A DNA stretch of 35,599 bases from Nocardia ninae NBRC 108245 (GTDB lineage: Bacteria > Actinomycetota > Actinomycetes > Mycobacteriales > Mycobacteriaceae): positions 1-35,599 of the forward strand of contig NZ_BJXA01000086.1 of the NCBI RefSeq assembly GCF_007990755.1. Direction: 5' to 3'. Below, in pieces: positions 1 through 6,541 of this stretch (position 1 is the stretch's first letter; each line of letters begins with the position of its first letter). The position numbers were made by a program, and so were the translations under genes. The notes under the pieces were generated by a model. The model saw only the letters and a list, made by a program, of their open reading frames with translations, had not been told where the DNA came from and made no database searches.

Positions 1-507
1 GACCCCGGCGCCACCCCTGCCGAATTGACCGGCACAGCCTTATTGCTGACCGCCATCGCCGCCCTCGCGTTGATCGCGGTGGCCATCGCCGGCCTCGTCG
101 TGGTCGCGGTGGCCGCCCGCCGCAAGCCTGCACCGGCGCCGGCACCGCTGGTCCCGGTCCCCCCGACGGCCGTAGACTCGCTCGCCAGAGCGGCCGAAAT
201 GGGTTTGGCGGCAATGAATGTGCCCGGTCAGGACCCGCGCACCGCGATCATCGCCTGCTACGTCGCGATGGAACGCGGACTCGCCTTCGATCGCGCTGCC
301 GCACCGCTGATTTCGGACACTCCGATGGAGGTGCTGGCGCGCGCCTTCGAACGCGGCGCGCTGCACGACGCGTCCGCCAGGGAGCTGGTCGCGCTGTTCG
401 AGGAGGCCAGGTTCAGCCCGCACGCGATGCTCGCGTGGCAGCGGATGCGGGCCGAGCAGCTGCTGCGGATCGTCCTGGCGGACCTGCAGGGAGAGGCGGC
501 GGCTTGA
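1..507 (+). CDS. DUF4129 domain membrane protein, 5' truncated
   Basis: The reading frame is open from the first base, so the true start lies left of the window; the first visible residues are DPGATPAELTG. A hydrophobic membrane segment (about residues 14-38 of the visible part) is followed by a proline/alanine linker and a helical C-terminal DUF4129-type domain. That domain contains the segment DPRTAIIACYVAMERGL and ends ARFSPHAMLAWQRMRAEQLL. The family usually has an extracytoplasmic or linker region before the membrane helix, and that part would be upstream. The stop overlaps the TTG start of the next gene. DUF4129 proteins commonly sit with MoxR and DUF58 genes, as here, but no biochemical role is established. 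The domain call is by recognition of the C-terminal pattern. Confidence 0.75.
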   Translation, partial: DPGATPAELTGTALLLTAIAALALIAVAIAGLVVVAVAARRKPAPAPAPLVPVPPTAVDSLARAAEMGLAAMNVPGQDPRTAIIACYVAMERGLAFDRAAAPLISDTPMEVLARAFERGALHDASARELVALFEEARFSPHAMLAWQRMRAEQLLRIVLADLQGEAAA

Positions 508-1001
508 ACCGAACGGCCATCGTCCTCGGCGCCGCGACCGTCGTCGCGCTGCTCGAGCTCGTCGCCCTCGACCGGGCGCGCGGGGTGCTGTTGCTCGTCG
601 CGGCGGTCCCGCTGGCGGTGGCCCTGGCCTGGCTGGTCTGGTCGCTGCGCGACCGTGCCGAACCGAGGGCCTACCAGGATATCGACGAGATCGAGAACGG
701 CCCCGCCGAGATGCTGCGCCGCTGGCACGCCAGGGCGCAGATGCTCGCCGACCGTGCCGAGGGCACCCGCGCCGACTGGGACCGGCACCTGCGCCCCTTG
801 CTGGCCAAGGAGTTCGAGCTGTCCAGCGGGCAGCGGGTCGCGAAGAACCGCAAGGCGACCGAGGCCGCCGGTATTCATCTGTTCGGGCCGGAACTGTGGC
901 GCTGGGTGGACCCGGCCAACTCGGCATTGCGTGATCAGACCACTAGGGCACCGGGACGGGCGGCGCTGGACGAAATCCTGAGCCGCCTGCAGAGAATGTG
1001 A
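504..1001 (+). CDS. Two-helix membrane protein of the MoxR/DUF58 cluster
   Basis: This 165-residue protein starts at TTG 504, overlapping the upstream stop, with a GGGAG-type ribosome-binding site about 12 nt before it. The N-terminal 50 residues form two hydrophobic segments (about 5-20 and 27-46). A soluble, charged, mostly helical domain follows, including DIDEIENGPAEMLRRWHARA and ending in DEILSRLQRM. I do not recognise a named domain. Its stop overlaps the GTG start proposed for the MoxR gene, so it is translationally coupled on both sides. Membrane proteins of this type are common between DUF4129 and MoxR genes in actinobacteria. The function is unknown. Confidence 0.75.
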   Translation: MNRTAIVLGAATVVALLELVALDRARGVLLLVAAVPLAVALAWLVWSLRDRAEPRAYQDIDEIENGPAEMLRRWHARAQMLADRAEGTRADWDRHLRPLLAKEFELSSGQRVAKNRKATEAAGIHLFGPELWRWVDPANSALRDQTTRAPGRAALDEILSRLQRM

Positions 1002-1993
1002 AATGGGTTGAGGCAAGTGCGGGTACACACATGACGATGCCGATGGATGTCACCGTCCAGCGCAGCGACGCCGTGCTCAGGGAGCTATCCCGGGTGATCG
1101 TCGGCAAGCAGGAAGAAATGCGATTGATCATGATCGCGGTGCTGGCCGGCGGGCACGTCCTCATCGAGGACCTGCCCGGCCTGGGCAAGACGTTGATCGC
1201 CAGATCGTTCGCCGCGGCGCTCGGCCTGCAGTTCACCCGCGTGCAGTTCACGCCGGACCTGCTACCCGCCGATCTACTCGGGTCCACCATCTACGACATG
1301 TCCTCGGGCCGCTTCACTTTCCGTCGCGGTCCGGTCTTCACCAATGTGCTGCTCGCGGACGAGATCAACCGGACCCCGCCGAAAACCCAGGCCGCGCTGC
1401 TGGAGTCGATGGCCGAGGGGCAGGTCAGCATCGACGGCGAAACCTTCCAGCTGCCAAAACCTTTCATCGTGCTCGCGACCGACAACCCGATCGAGTACGA
1501 GGGCACCTACCCGCTGCCGGAGGCGCAGCTGGACCGGTTCGCGATCCAGCTCAGGCTCGGCTACCTGTCCGAACACGACGAGAAGCAGATGATCCGGCGC
1601 AGGCTGGAGCGCGGTTCGACCACGCCGCAGGTCAATCAGGTGGTGGACGCGAACGGGCTGCTGGAGATGCGCCAATCGGTCGAGTACGTCACGGTGCATC
1701 CGGATGTGGTGAGCTACGTGGTCGCGCTCGCCTCGGCCACCCGGGCGCACCCGCAGGTGGAGGTCGGCGCGAGTCCGCGCGCGGAGCTGGACCTGGTGCA
1801 GATGTCGCGGGCCAGGGCGCTGCTGCTCGGGCGCGACTACGTGATTCCGGAAGACGTGAAGGCCCTGGCGATTCCGGCCATGGCGCACCGGATCACGCTG
1901 CGTCCGGAGATGTGGGTGCGCCGGATCCGTGGTGAGGACGTGATCACCGAACTGCTGCGCCGCCTGCCCGTGCCGCGCGCCACCGTGACATGA
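998..1993 (+). CDS. MoxR-family AAA+ ATPase
   Basis: A cytoplasmic AAA+ ATPase of 331 residues, thought from the family to act as a chaperone for partners with von Willebrand-like domains. Visible motifs are Walker A GLGKT (residues 61-65), Walker B LLADEINRTPPKTQ with the MoxR-typical DEIN, sensor 1 ATDNPIEYEGTYPLPEAQ followed by LDRF, and the C-terminal lid. GTG 998 overlaps the previous stop. An in-frame ATG at 1031 (MTMPMDV) is a credible alternative. The following DUF58 protein is the usual partner. A 26-residue micro-ORF starts inside the MoxR stop codon (ATGA) and bridges to DUF58. The family call is secure; the substrate is unknown. Confidence 0.93.
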   Translation: MKWVEASAGTHMTMPMDVTVQRSDAVLRELSRVIVGKQEEMRLIMIAVLAGGHVLIEDLPGLGKTLIARSFAAALGLQFTRVQFTPDLLPADLLGSTIYDMSSGRFTFRRGPVFTNVLLADEINRTPPKTQAALLESMAEGQVSIDGETFQLPKPFIVLATDNPIEYEGTYPLPEAQLDRFAIQLRLGYLSEHDEKQMIRRRLERGSTTPQVNQVVDANGLLEMRQSVEYVTVHPDVVSYVVALASATRAHPQVEVGASPRAELDLVQMSRARALLLGRDYVIPEDVKALAIPAMAHRITLRPEMWVRRIRGEDVITELLRRLPVPRATVT

Positions 1994-2070
1994 ATGAACG
2001 CGGCGAGCGAATCGGGCGCCGGCGGGCCGTGTCCATGACGGAGCCGAGCACCGGTGAGGCGAAGTCATGA
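1990..2070 (+). CDS. Micro-ORF bridging moxR and the DUF58 gene
   Basis: A 26-codon frame begins at ATG 1990, sharing ATGA with the MoxR stop. It ends at TGA 2068-2070, sharing ATGA with the DUF58 start at 2067, so it fills the junction exactly. The N-terminus reads MNERGER and the C-terminus MTEPSTGEAKS. The last 41 bases match the fadE30/ipdF junction (about 32890-32932) at 35 positions, and the peptide end there is VTEPSAGEVQS. A third relative lies between hsaA and hsaD. It may act as a translational relay, or be a repeated DNA element that happens to stay open. No peptide function is claimed. Confidence 0.4.
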   Translation: MNERGERIGRRRAVSMTEPSTGEAKS

Positions 2071-3341
2071 GACACCGCGACGCGAGCACCGCGGTCGAGG
2101 CCGAACTGCGGTGGCGCCCTGCTCCGTTGGTCTTCATGCTGGCGATCTGCGCCGGGGTGGCACTGGTGGTCGCGATCGTGCTCGGGCGGTGGCAGCTGGT
2201 GGTCTTCGCCGCACCACTGCTCGGCGTGCTGGCGACCGCGCGGTGGCAGCAGTCCGCGACCAAGATCCAGGTCGACGGCGGCGGCACGCTGCGGTGTTTC
2301 GAGTCCGAAGAGGTGGTGCTGACCGTCGCCGCCTTCGTCGAGCAGGGGCACGCGCTGCTGCGGTTGAAGCCCGAACCCGTTGCGGCACTGGCCATCGAGG
2401 TCGAGGAGGCCAACGATTCCGGCAGCGCGCCCGCCGGCCTGCGGCTGGCCTTGTCGGCGGATCGGTGGGGTCGCTACCCGGTGTCGGTGCGGGTATCCGC
2501 GCTCAGTCCGGCGGGGCTCGCCGTCGCCACCGCGGTGCTGCCCGCCGGGCAACTGTTCGTCTATCCGATCACCGATCCACAGCGAATGCGGTTGCCGCGC
2601 ACCGAACTACCCGAACGGCTGGGTACTCACCTGACCCGCAGGCACGGTCCCGGCGTCGAGTACGCCGACATCCGCGCCTACGCCCCGGGCGATCAGCTGC
2701 GCATCGTGAACTGGCCGGTGAGTGCGCGCCGCGGCAGGCTCTACGTCACCGAGCGGCTGACCAACCGTTCCGCGGACGTCGTTGTGCTGGTGGATACCTC
2801 GCAGCAGGCGCCGGGTCCTGCCACCGACTCCCTGGAACTCTCCGTGCGCGGCGCGGCGCAGGTGGTGCAGTCCACCCTGCAAGCCGGCGACCGCACCGCC
2901 GTCGTCTGCCTCGGGCAGCAGCCGCGCTGGCTGCGCCCGGATATCGGCCGCCGTCAGTTCTATCGGATCGTCGACACGGTGCTCGACGTCGGCGACGAGT
3001 ACATCCCGACCACCGGCACCCTGGCGCCGCACTCGGCGGTGCCGCTCGGCGCGATCGTGGTCGCCTTCTCCACGCTGCTGGACACCCAGTTCGCGCTCGC
3101 GCTGATCGATCTGCGCAAGCGCGGACACGTCGTCGTGGTGGTGGATGTCTTGCGGGGCACGCCGTTCCGCAATGATCTCGATCCGACGCTGGCCAAGATG
3201 TGGCAGTTGGAGCGTGCCTCGATGTATCGCGACATGGGCACCGTCGGCGTCGACATCGTGGCCTGGCCAGCGGAAACCCGGCTCGACCAGATCATGCGGG
3301 TGCTGCCCGAACACCGCCGCACCGTCCGGGTGCGCCGATGA
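2067..3341 (+). CDS. DUF58 domain protein, MoxR partner
   Basis: A 424-residue protein starting at ATG 2067, with GGTGAGG about 10 nt upstream. Two adjacent membrane segments lie near residues 22-55. The soluble part contains the DUF58 signature GPGVEYADIRAYAPGDQLR followed by IVNWPVSARRGRLYVTE. The family form is usually D-x-R-x-Y-x-P-G-D-x-R-x-I-x-W. A vWA-like strand DVVVLVDTS follows. DUF58 proteins pair with MoxR ATPases, and some carry a metal-ion-dependent adhesion site; only a partial DxS motif is visible here. The gene shares ATGA with the preceding micro-ORF and again with the next gene. Confidence 0.88.
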   Translation: MRHRDASTAVEAELRWRPAPLVFMLAICAGVALVVAIVLGRWQLVVFAAPLLGVLATARWQQSATKIQVDGGGTLRCFESEEVVLTVAAFVEQGHALLRLKPEPVAALAIEVEEANDSGSAPAGLRLALSADRWGRYPVSVRVSALSPAGLAVATAVLPAGQLFVYPITDPQRMRLPRTELPERLGTHLTRRHGPGVEYADIRAYAPGDQLRIVNWPVSARRGRLYVTERLTNRSADVVVLVDTSQQAPGPATDSLELSVRGAAQVVQSTLQAGDRTAVVCLGQQPRWLRPDIGRRQFYRIVDTVLDVGDEYIPTTGTLAPHSAVPLGAIVVAFSTLLDTQFALALIDLRKRGHVVVVVDVLRGTPFRNDLDPTLAKMWQLERASMYRDMGTVGVDIVAWPAETRLDQIMRVLPEHRRTVRVRR

Positions 3342-3826
3342 CCCGATTCCTCGCCGTCCTCTCGGGCGTACTGCTGGTGACCTCGGTCGCACTGCTGGAA
3401 CCGTGGGCCGCCATCCCCGCGCTGGTCCTGGTCGCCCTCGGCTGGTGGTTCCGCCCGTTCGCGGTGCTCGCCGTCCTGCTGGCCGTCGGCGTGCTGGCCG
3501 TCGCGAATCCCGGCGTACTCGCCGCCGCGGCAATGGGTTTGGTCGCCACCACCTACCTGCTGAACGCCGCCACCGTCACCGCGCCGCACGGCGTCGTACC
3601 CACCACCGTCCCCTCGGTGGCGGGTGCGGTCGGCTTCGCCGCCGTGGCCGTCGGGGCCGCGCTGCTCCCGCTGCGCCTGGCCTGGGCGCCGCTCGCCGCC
3701 CCGATTCTGGTGCTGGTGTTGTACGCGTTGATAGTCCAGGGTGCCGCCGTCCGTCGTGGCCGCAACGGACCCGGCCCGACGAGTGCCACACAAACGCAGC
3801 CGAACACCCCCGGATCTGCCGCATAG
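3338..3826 (+). CDS. Small integral membrane protein, last gene of the MoxR cluster
   Basis: This 162-residue protein begins at ATG 3338, overlapping the DUF58 stop by 4 nt. Nearly the whole length is hydrophobic: about five membrane segments can be traced between residues 4 and 138, with a short polar tail (RRGRNGPGPTS). A longer upstream frame exists, but it runs antisense-like through DUF58 coding sequence and is not supported. No family is recognised. The stop codon lies at the edge of the hairpin at 3815-3844. Confidence 0.75.
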   Translation: MTRFLAVLSGVLLVTSVALLEPWAAIPALVLVALGWWFRPFAVLAVLLAVGVLAVANPGVLAAAAMGLVATTYLLNAATVTAPHGVVPTTVPSVAGAVGFAAVAVGAALLPLRLAWAPLAAPILVLVLYALIVQGAAVRRGRNGPGPTSATQTQPNTPGSAA

Positions 3827-3844
3827 CCAACCACCTGCGGCAGA
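3815..3844. terminator. Bidirectional hairpin between convergent genes
   Basis: A perfect 9-bp inverted repeat, TCTGCCGCA (3815-3823) and TGCGGCAGA (3836-3844), has a 12-nt loop that holds the end of the membrane-protein stop codon. It sits in the 29-nt space between the rightward MoxR operon and the leftward hsd4B gene, so it could serve both. There is no T-tract, as is usual in this group. Confidence 0.6.
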
Positions 3845-3855
3845 CCGAAGGAGCG

Positions 3856-4722
3856 TCAGGCGGCGCTGAACCGTAAGGTGACGTCGCCGAGCACCGGAGC
3901 GTCCTCGCGTTCGACCACCGTTGCAGCAATGGTCAATTCGTCGTCCTGCCGCCAGATCCGGGTCCGGATCGTCTCGCCCGGGTAGAGCACACCGGCGAAG
4001 CGAGCGCGGAATCCGGTGACCCGGCTCGCCTCCGAGCCGAGCACCGTGTCGGTGGCCGTCTTGCAGACGATGCCGTAGGTGCACAGCCCGTGCAGGATGG
4101 GCGCGGGAAACCCGGCGGCGCGGGCGAATTCGGGATCCGAGTGCAGCGGATTGCGGTCGCCGCACATGCGGTACAGCAGCGCCTGCTGCGGCAGGGTCGG
4201 CGTGGTCACATCGAAATCCGGTGCCCGATCCGGCAGTTCGGTCTTGGTGCTCGGTCCACGTTCGCCGCCGAAGCCGCCCTCACCGCGGGCGAAGATCGAG
4301 GAACGCGCGGTCCACAGCGGTGCGCCGTCGGAACCGGTGACGGTCTGCTCCTGGACCACCACCGCCGCGGAACCCTTGTCCCACAGCTCGGTGATCCGGC
4401 CGGTGCTCGTGGCCTTACCCGCGGCGGGAATCGGGCGGTGCACCTCGACCTCCTGATGTCCGTGCACCACCTTGGCCAGGTCGATGTCGATGCCGGGGAA
4501 GCTGACTCGCGGCGGCTCGGTCTCGTGCAGGGTCGGCGCCACGGTCGCGAACGTCGGCAGCACCTGGGGTGTGCGGTCGTCGAGATACCGCAGCTCGGCG
4601 GGCTCGGTCCAGCGGGTGCCCGCACCGAGTCCCAGCTGGTACAGCTGCACGTCGGAGGGCGTCCAGGAGAACTCGCGACTCGGAAGTTCGGCCCCGAGTG
4701 CGATTTTCGGATCGATGGGCAT
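3856..4722 (-). CDS. hsd4B: MaoC-type 2-enoyl-CoA hydratase of steroid side-chain degradation
   Basis: A 288-residue double hot-dog hydratase, predicted to hydrate 2-enoyl-CoA intermediates of the sterol side chain. The C-terminal hot dog carries the hydratase-2 motif GDRNPLHSDPEFARAAGF followed by PAPILHG, with the expected Asp and His. The N-terminal half is a degenerate hot dog. The start ATG 4722 overlaps the KstD stop by one base (TGATG), so the two are co-translated. In M. tuberculosis the gene next to kstD (Rv3538) encodes the same kind of protein, annotated Hsd4B. The name is by family and position. The exact substrate is inferred. Confidence 0.85.
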   Translation of the reverse strand: MPIDPKIALGAELPSREFSWTPSDVQLYQLGLGAGTRWTEPAELRYLDDRTPQVLPTFATVAPTLHETEPPRVSFPGIDIDLAKVVHGHQEVEVHRPIPAAGKATSTGRITELWDKGSAAVVVQEQTVTGSDGAPLWTARSSIFARGEGGFGGERGPSTKTELPDRAPDFDVTTPTLPQQALLYRMCGDRNPLHSDPEFARAAGFPAPILHGLCTYGIVCKTATDTVLGSEASRVTGFRARFAGVLYPGETIRTRIWRQDDELTIAATVVEREDAPVLGDVTLRFSAA

Positions 4723-6428
4723 CAGGACTCCTTGTCCGGCAGCGGCCGGGTGGGCTGCGCGGCCTTCTTCTCGACGATATCGAGCACCGCCAGGTATCCG
4801 AAGGTGAGCGCGGGTCCGATGGTGGCGCCGGGGCCCGCGTAGGTGTGGCCCATCACCGGGGTCGAGCAGTTGCCCGAGGCGTACAGACCCTCGATCGGGC
4901 TGCCGTCCTCGCGCAGCACCCGGCCCGCCGTGTCGGCGACCAGACCGCCCTTGGTGCCGAGATCGCCGGGCACGATCTTCGCGGCATAGAACGGACCTTG
5001 CACCAGCGCGGCCAGGCACGGGTTCGGCTTCACCGTCGGATCGCCGTAGTACCGGTCGTAGTGGCTGTCGCCGCGGCCGAAGTCCGCGTCCTTGCCGGTC
5101 TCGGCGAAGGTGTTGAACCGGGCGACGGTGGCGGCGAGGTTGGCCGCCGGGACACCGATCTTGTCGGCCAGCTCGTCGAGGGTGTTCGTCTGCACGATGT
5201 TGTCGTTCTCCATCCAGCGCTTGGGAAAGCGCTGGCCCGGCTGCAATCCGGCGAAGATGTAGCGGTTGCGGTAGCGCTGGTCGAAGACCAGCCAGGCCGG
5301 AATGTTGGCACCCGGGCCCTCGCCCTGGCCGTACTCGCCGCCGTACATGGTGTGCACGGCCTCGACGTAGGGCGCGGACTCGTTGCCGAAGCGCTTGCCC
5401 TCGGCATTGATCATGATGGTGCCCGGCAGATTGCGCTCGGCCAGTGCGAACCACGGCCGCCCGCCCTTGAACACCGTCGGTCCCCACCAGGCGTCCTCCA
5501 TGAAGCCGACGTCGCCGCCCGCCGCCATGCCCGCCAGAATGCCGTCGCCGGTATTGGCGGCCGCGCCGGTGGTCCACTCGGTGGTGATGGGCTGGCGCTG
5601 GTACTTGGTCCGCAGCTCGGCGTTGTGCTCGAAACCGCCGCTGCCGAGCACCACGCCGTAGCGCGCGGTGAACGTGACCTGCTCGCCCTCGTGCTCCGCC
5701 TCGACCCCGGTGACCACGCCGTTCTGCACCACCAGCCCGGTCAGCGGAGTGTTCAGCAGCACCGGCACATTCGCGTCGAGCAGCCCCTTGCGCATCGCGG
5801 CGATGATCGCCTGTCCCATGCCGAGGATGTGCTTGCCGGTGGCCTTGGCCCAGTAGGTACGCGCACCGACCCGCAGCGCGCGCATGATGCCCTTCGGGTG
5901 CCTGCGGATCAGGTTGAGCCGGACGAAATCGGCCTGCATGACCACCACGTTCAGCGGCGCCTTGGCATACGGCGGCTCCAGGTTGGCCAGCTCCGCGCCG
6001 AGCACCTTGGCGTTGAACGGAGTGGGCTCGCAGGACCGGCCCTCGCCGAGACCGCCGGGGGCCTCCGGGTAGTAGTCGGAGTAGCCCGGCACCCACTTCA
6101 TCTTCAGCGGGGTGTGGTCGAGCACGAAGTCGAAGGCTTCCGCACCCCGGTCGATGTAGGTATCGATCCGGTCCTTGGGCACCACGTCGCCGATGATGCT
6201 GTGCAGGTAGGTGCGCGCCGCCTCGCGGTCGTCCGGTCGGCCGGAGGCGCGCAGCGCCTTGTTGCCGGGGATCCAGACACCACCGCCGGAGCGGGCGGTG
6301 GACCCGCCGTAGTGCGCGGCCTTCTCGATGAGCACCACGCTGAGCCCGTGATGGGCGGCGGTGAGGGCGGCGGTCATGCCCGCAGCGCCGCTGCCGACCA
6401 CCACCACATCGTATTCCCGATCAATCAT
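4722..6428 (-). CDS. kstD: 3-ketosteroid delta-1-dehydrogenase
   Basis: This FAD enzyme introduces the C1-C2 double bond into 3-ketosteroids; with 9-alpha-hydroxylation by KshA this opens ring B. The 568-residue protein begins MIDREYDVVVVGSGAAG, the dinucleotide-binding GxGxxG motif. The catalytic residues known from Rhodococcus KstD1 (Tyr119, Tyr318, Tyr487, Gly491) have counterparts at Tyr119, Tyr354 in NESAPY, and Tyr530 and Gly534 in TYAGPG. An in-frame ATG at 6458 would add ten residues. The chosen start matches the family length, and a KstR box lies one base upstream of it. That implies a very short or absent leader, since no ribosome-binding site is visible. First gene of a two-gene operon. 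Confidence 0.95.
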   Translation of the reverse strand: MIDREYDVVVVGSGAAGMTAALTAAHHGLSVVLIEKAAHYGGSTARSGGGVWIPGNKALRASGRPDDREAARTYLHSIIGDVVPKDRIDTYIDRGAEAFDFVLDHTPLKMKWVPGYSDYYPEAPGGLGEGRSCEPTPFNAKVLGAELANLEPPYAKAPLNVVVMQADFVRLNLIRRHPKGIMRALRVGARTYWAKATGKHILGMGQAIIAAMRKGLLDANVPVLLNTPLTGLVVQNGVVTGVEAEHEGEQVTFTARYGVVLGSGGFEHNAELRTKYQRQPITTEWTTGAAANTGDGILAGMAAGGDVGFMEDAWWGPTVFKGGRPWFALAERNLPGTIMINAEGKRFGNESAPYVEAVHTMYGGEYGQGEGPGANIPAWLVFDQRYRNRYIFAGLQPGQRFPKRWMENDNIVQTNTLDELADKIGVPAANLAATVARFNTFAETGKDADFGRGDSHYDRYYGDPTVKPNPCLAALVQGPFYAAKIVPGDLGTKGGLVADTAGRVLREDGSPIEGLYASGNCSTPVMGHTYAGPGATIGPALTFGYLAVLDIVEKKAAQPTRPLPDKES

Positions 6429-6429
6429 G

Positions 6430-6443
6430 TAGAACACGTTATA
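6430..6443. promoter_or_regulatory. KstR operator at the kstD start
   Basis: TAGAACACGTTATA matches the KstR consensus TnnAACnnGTTnnA at every fixed position. It ends one base before the kstD start codon at 6428. A repressor bound here would cover the likely transcription start. KstR itself is not in the window. Confidence 0.85.
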
Positions 6444-6505
6444 GAATGATGCCGCCATTGGTCTATGTTGTGAGGCAGAAGACTTACTCGGCTTCTCATC
6501 TACCG

Positions 6506-6519
6506 AGAAACTCGTTTCA
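6506..6519. promoter_or_regulatory. Probable second KstR operator, for the hsaEGF side
   Basis: AGAAACTCGTTTCA contains the core AACnnGTT inside a 12-bp palindrome, GAAAC-TC-GTTTC. It differs from TnnAACnnGTTnnA only at the first base. It lies 22 nt before the flavoprotein start at 6542 and is well placed to control the rightward operon, complementing the kstD-side box 62 bp away. Confidence 0.6.
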
Positions 6520-6541
6520 GTTTCAGACCGGAGTGAACGAC

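Noticed and set aside
3200-3337. N-terminal extension of the small membrane protein to 3200
   Set aside because: The extra residues come from the out-of-frame 3' end of the DUF58 gene; ATG 3338 gives a hydrophobic start and the 4-nt overlap seen at other junctions.
4569-6449. A 626-codon open frame antisense to kstD
   Set aside because: KstD on the other strand has full catalytic motifs and operon context; the antisense frame is low-complexity Arg/Gly/Val typical of GC-rich shadows.
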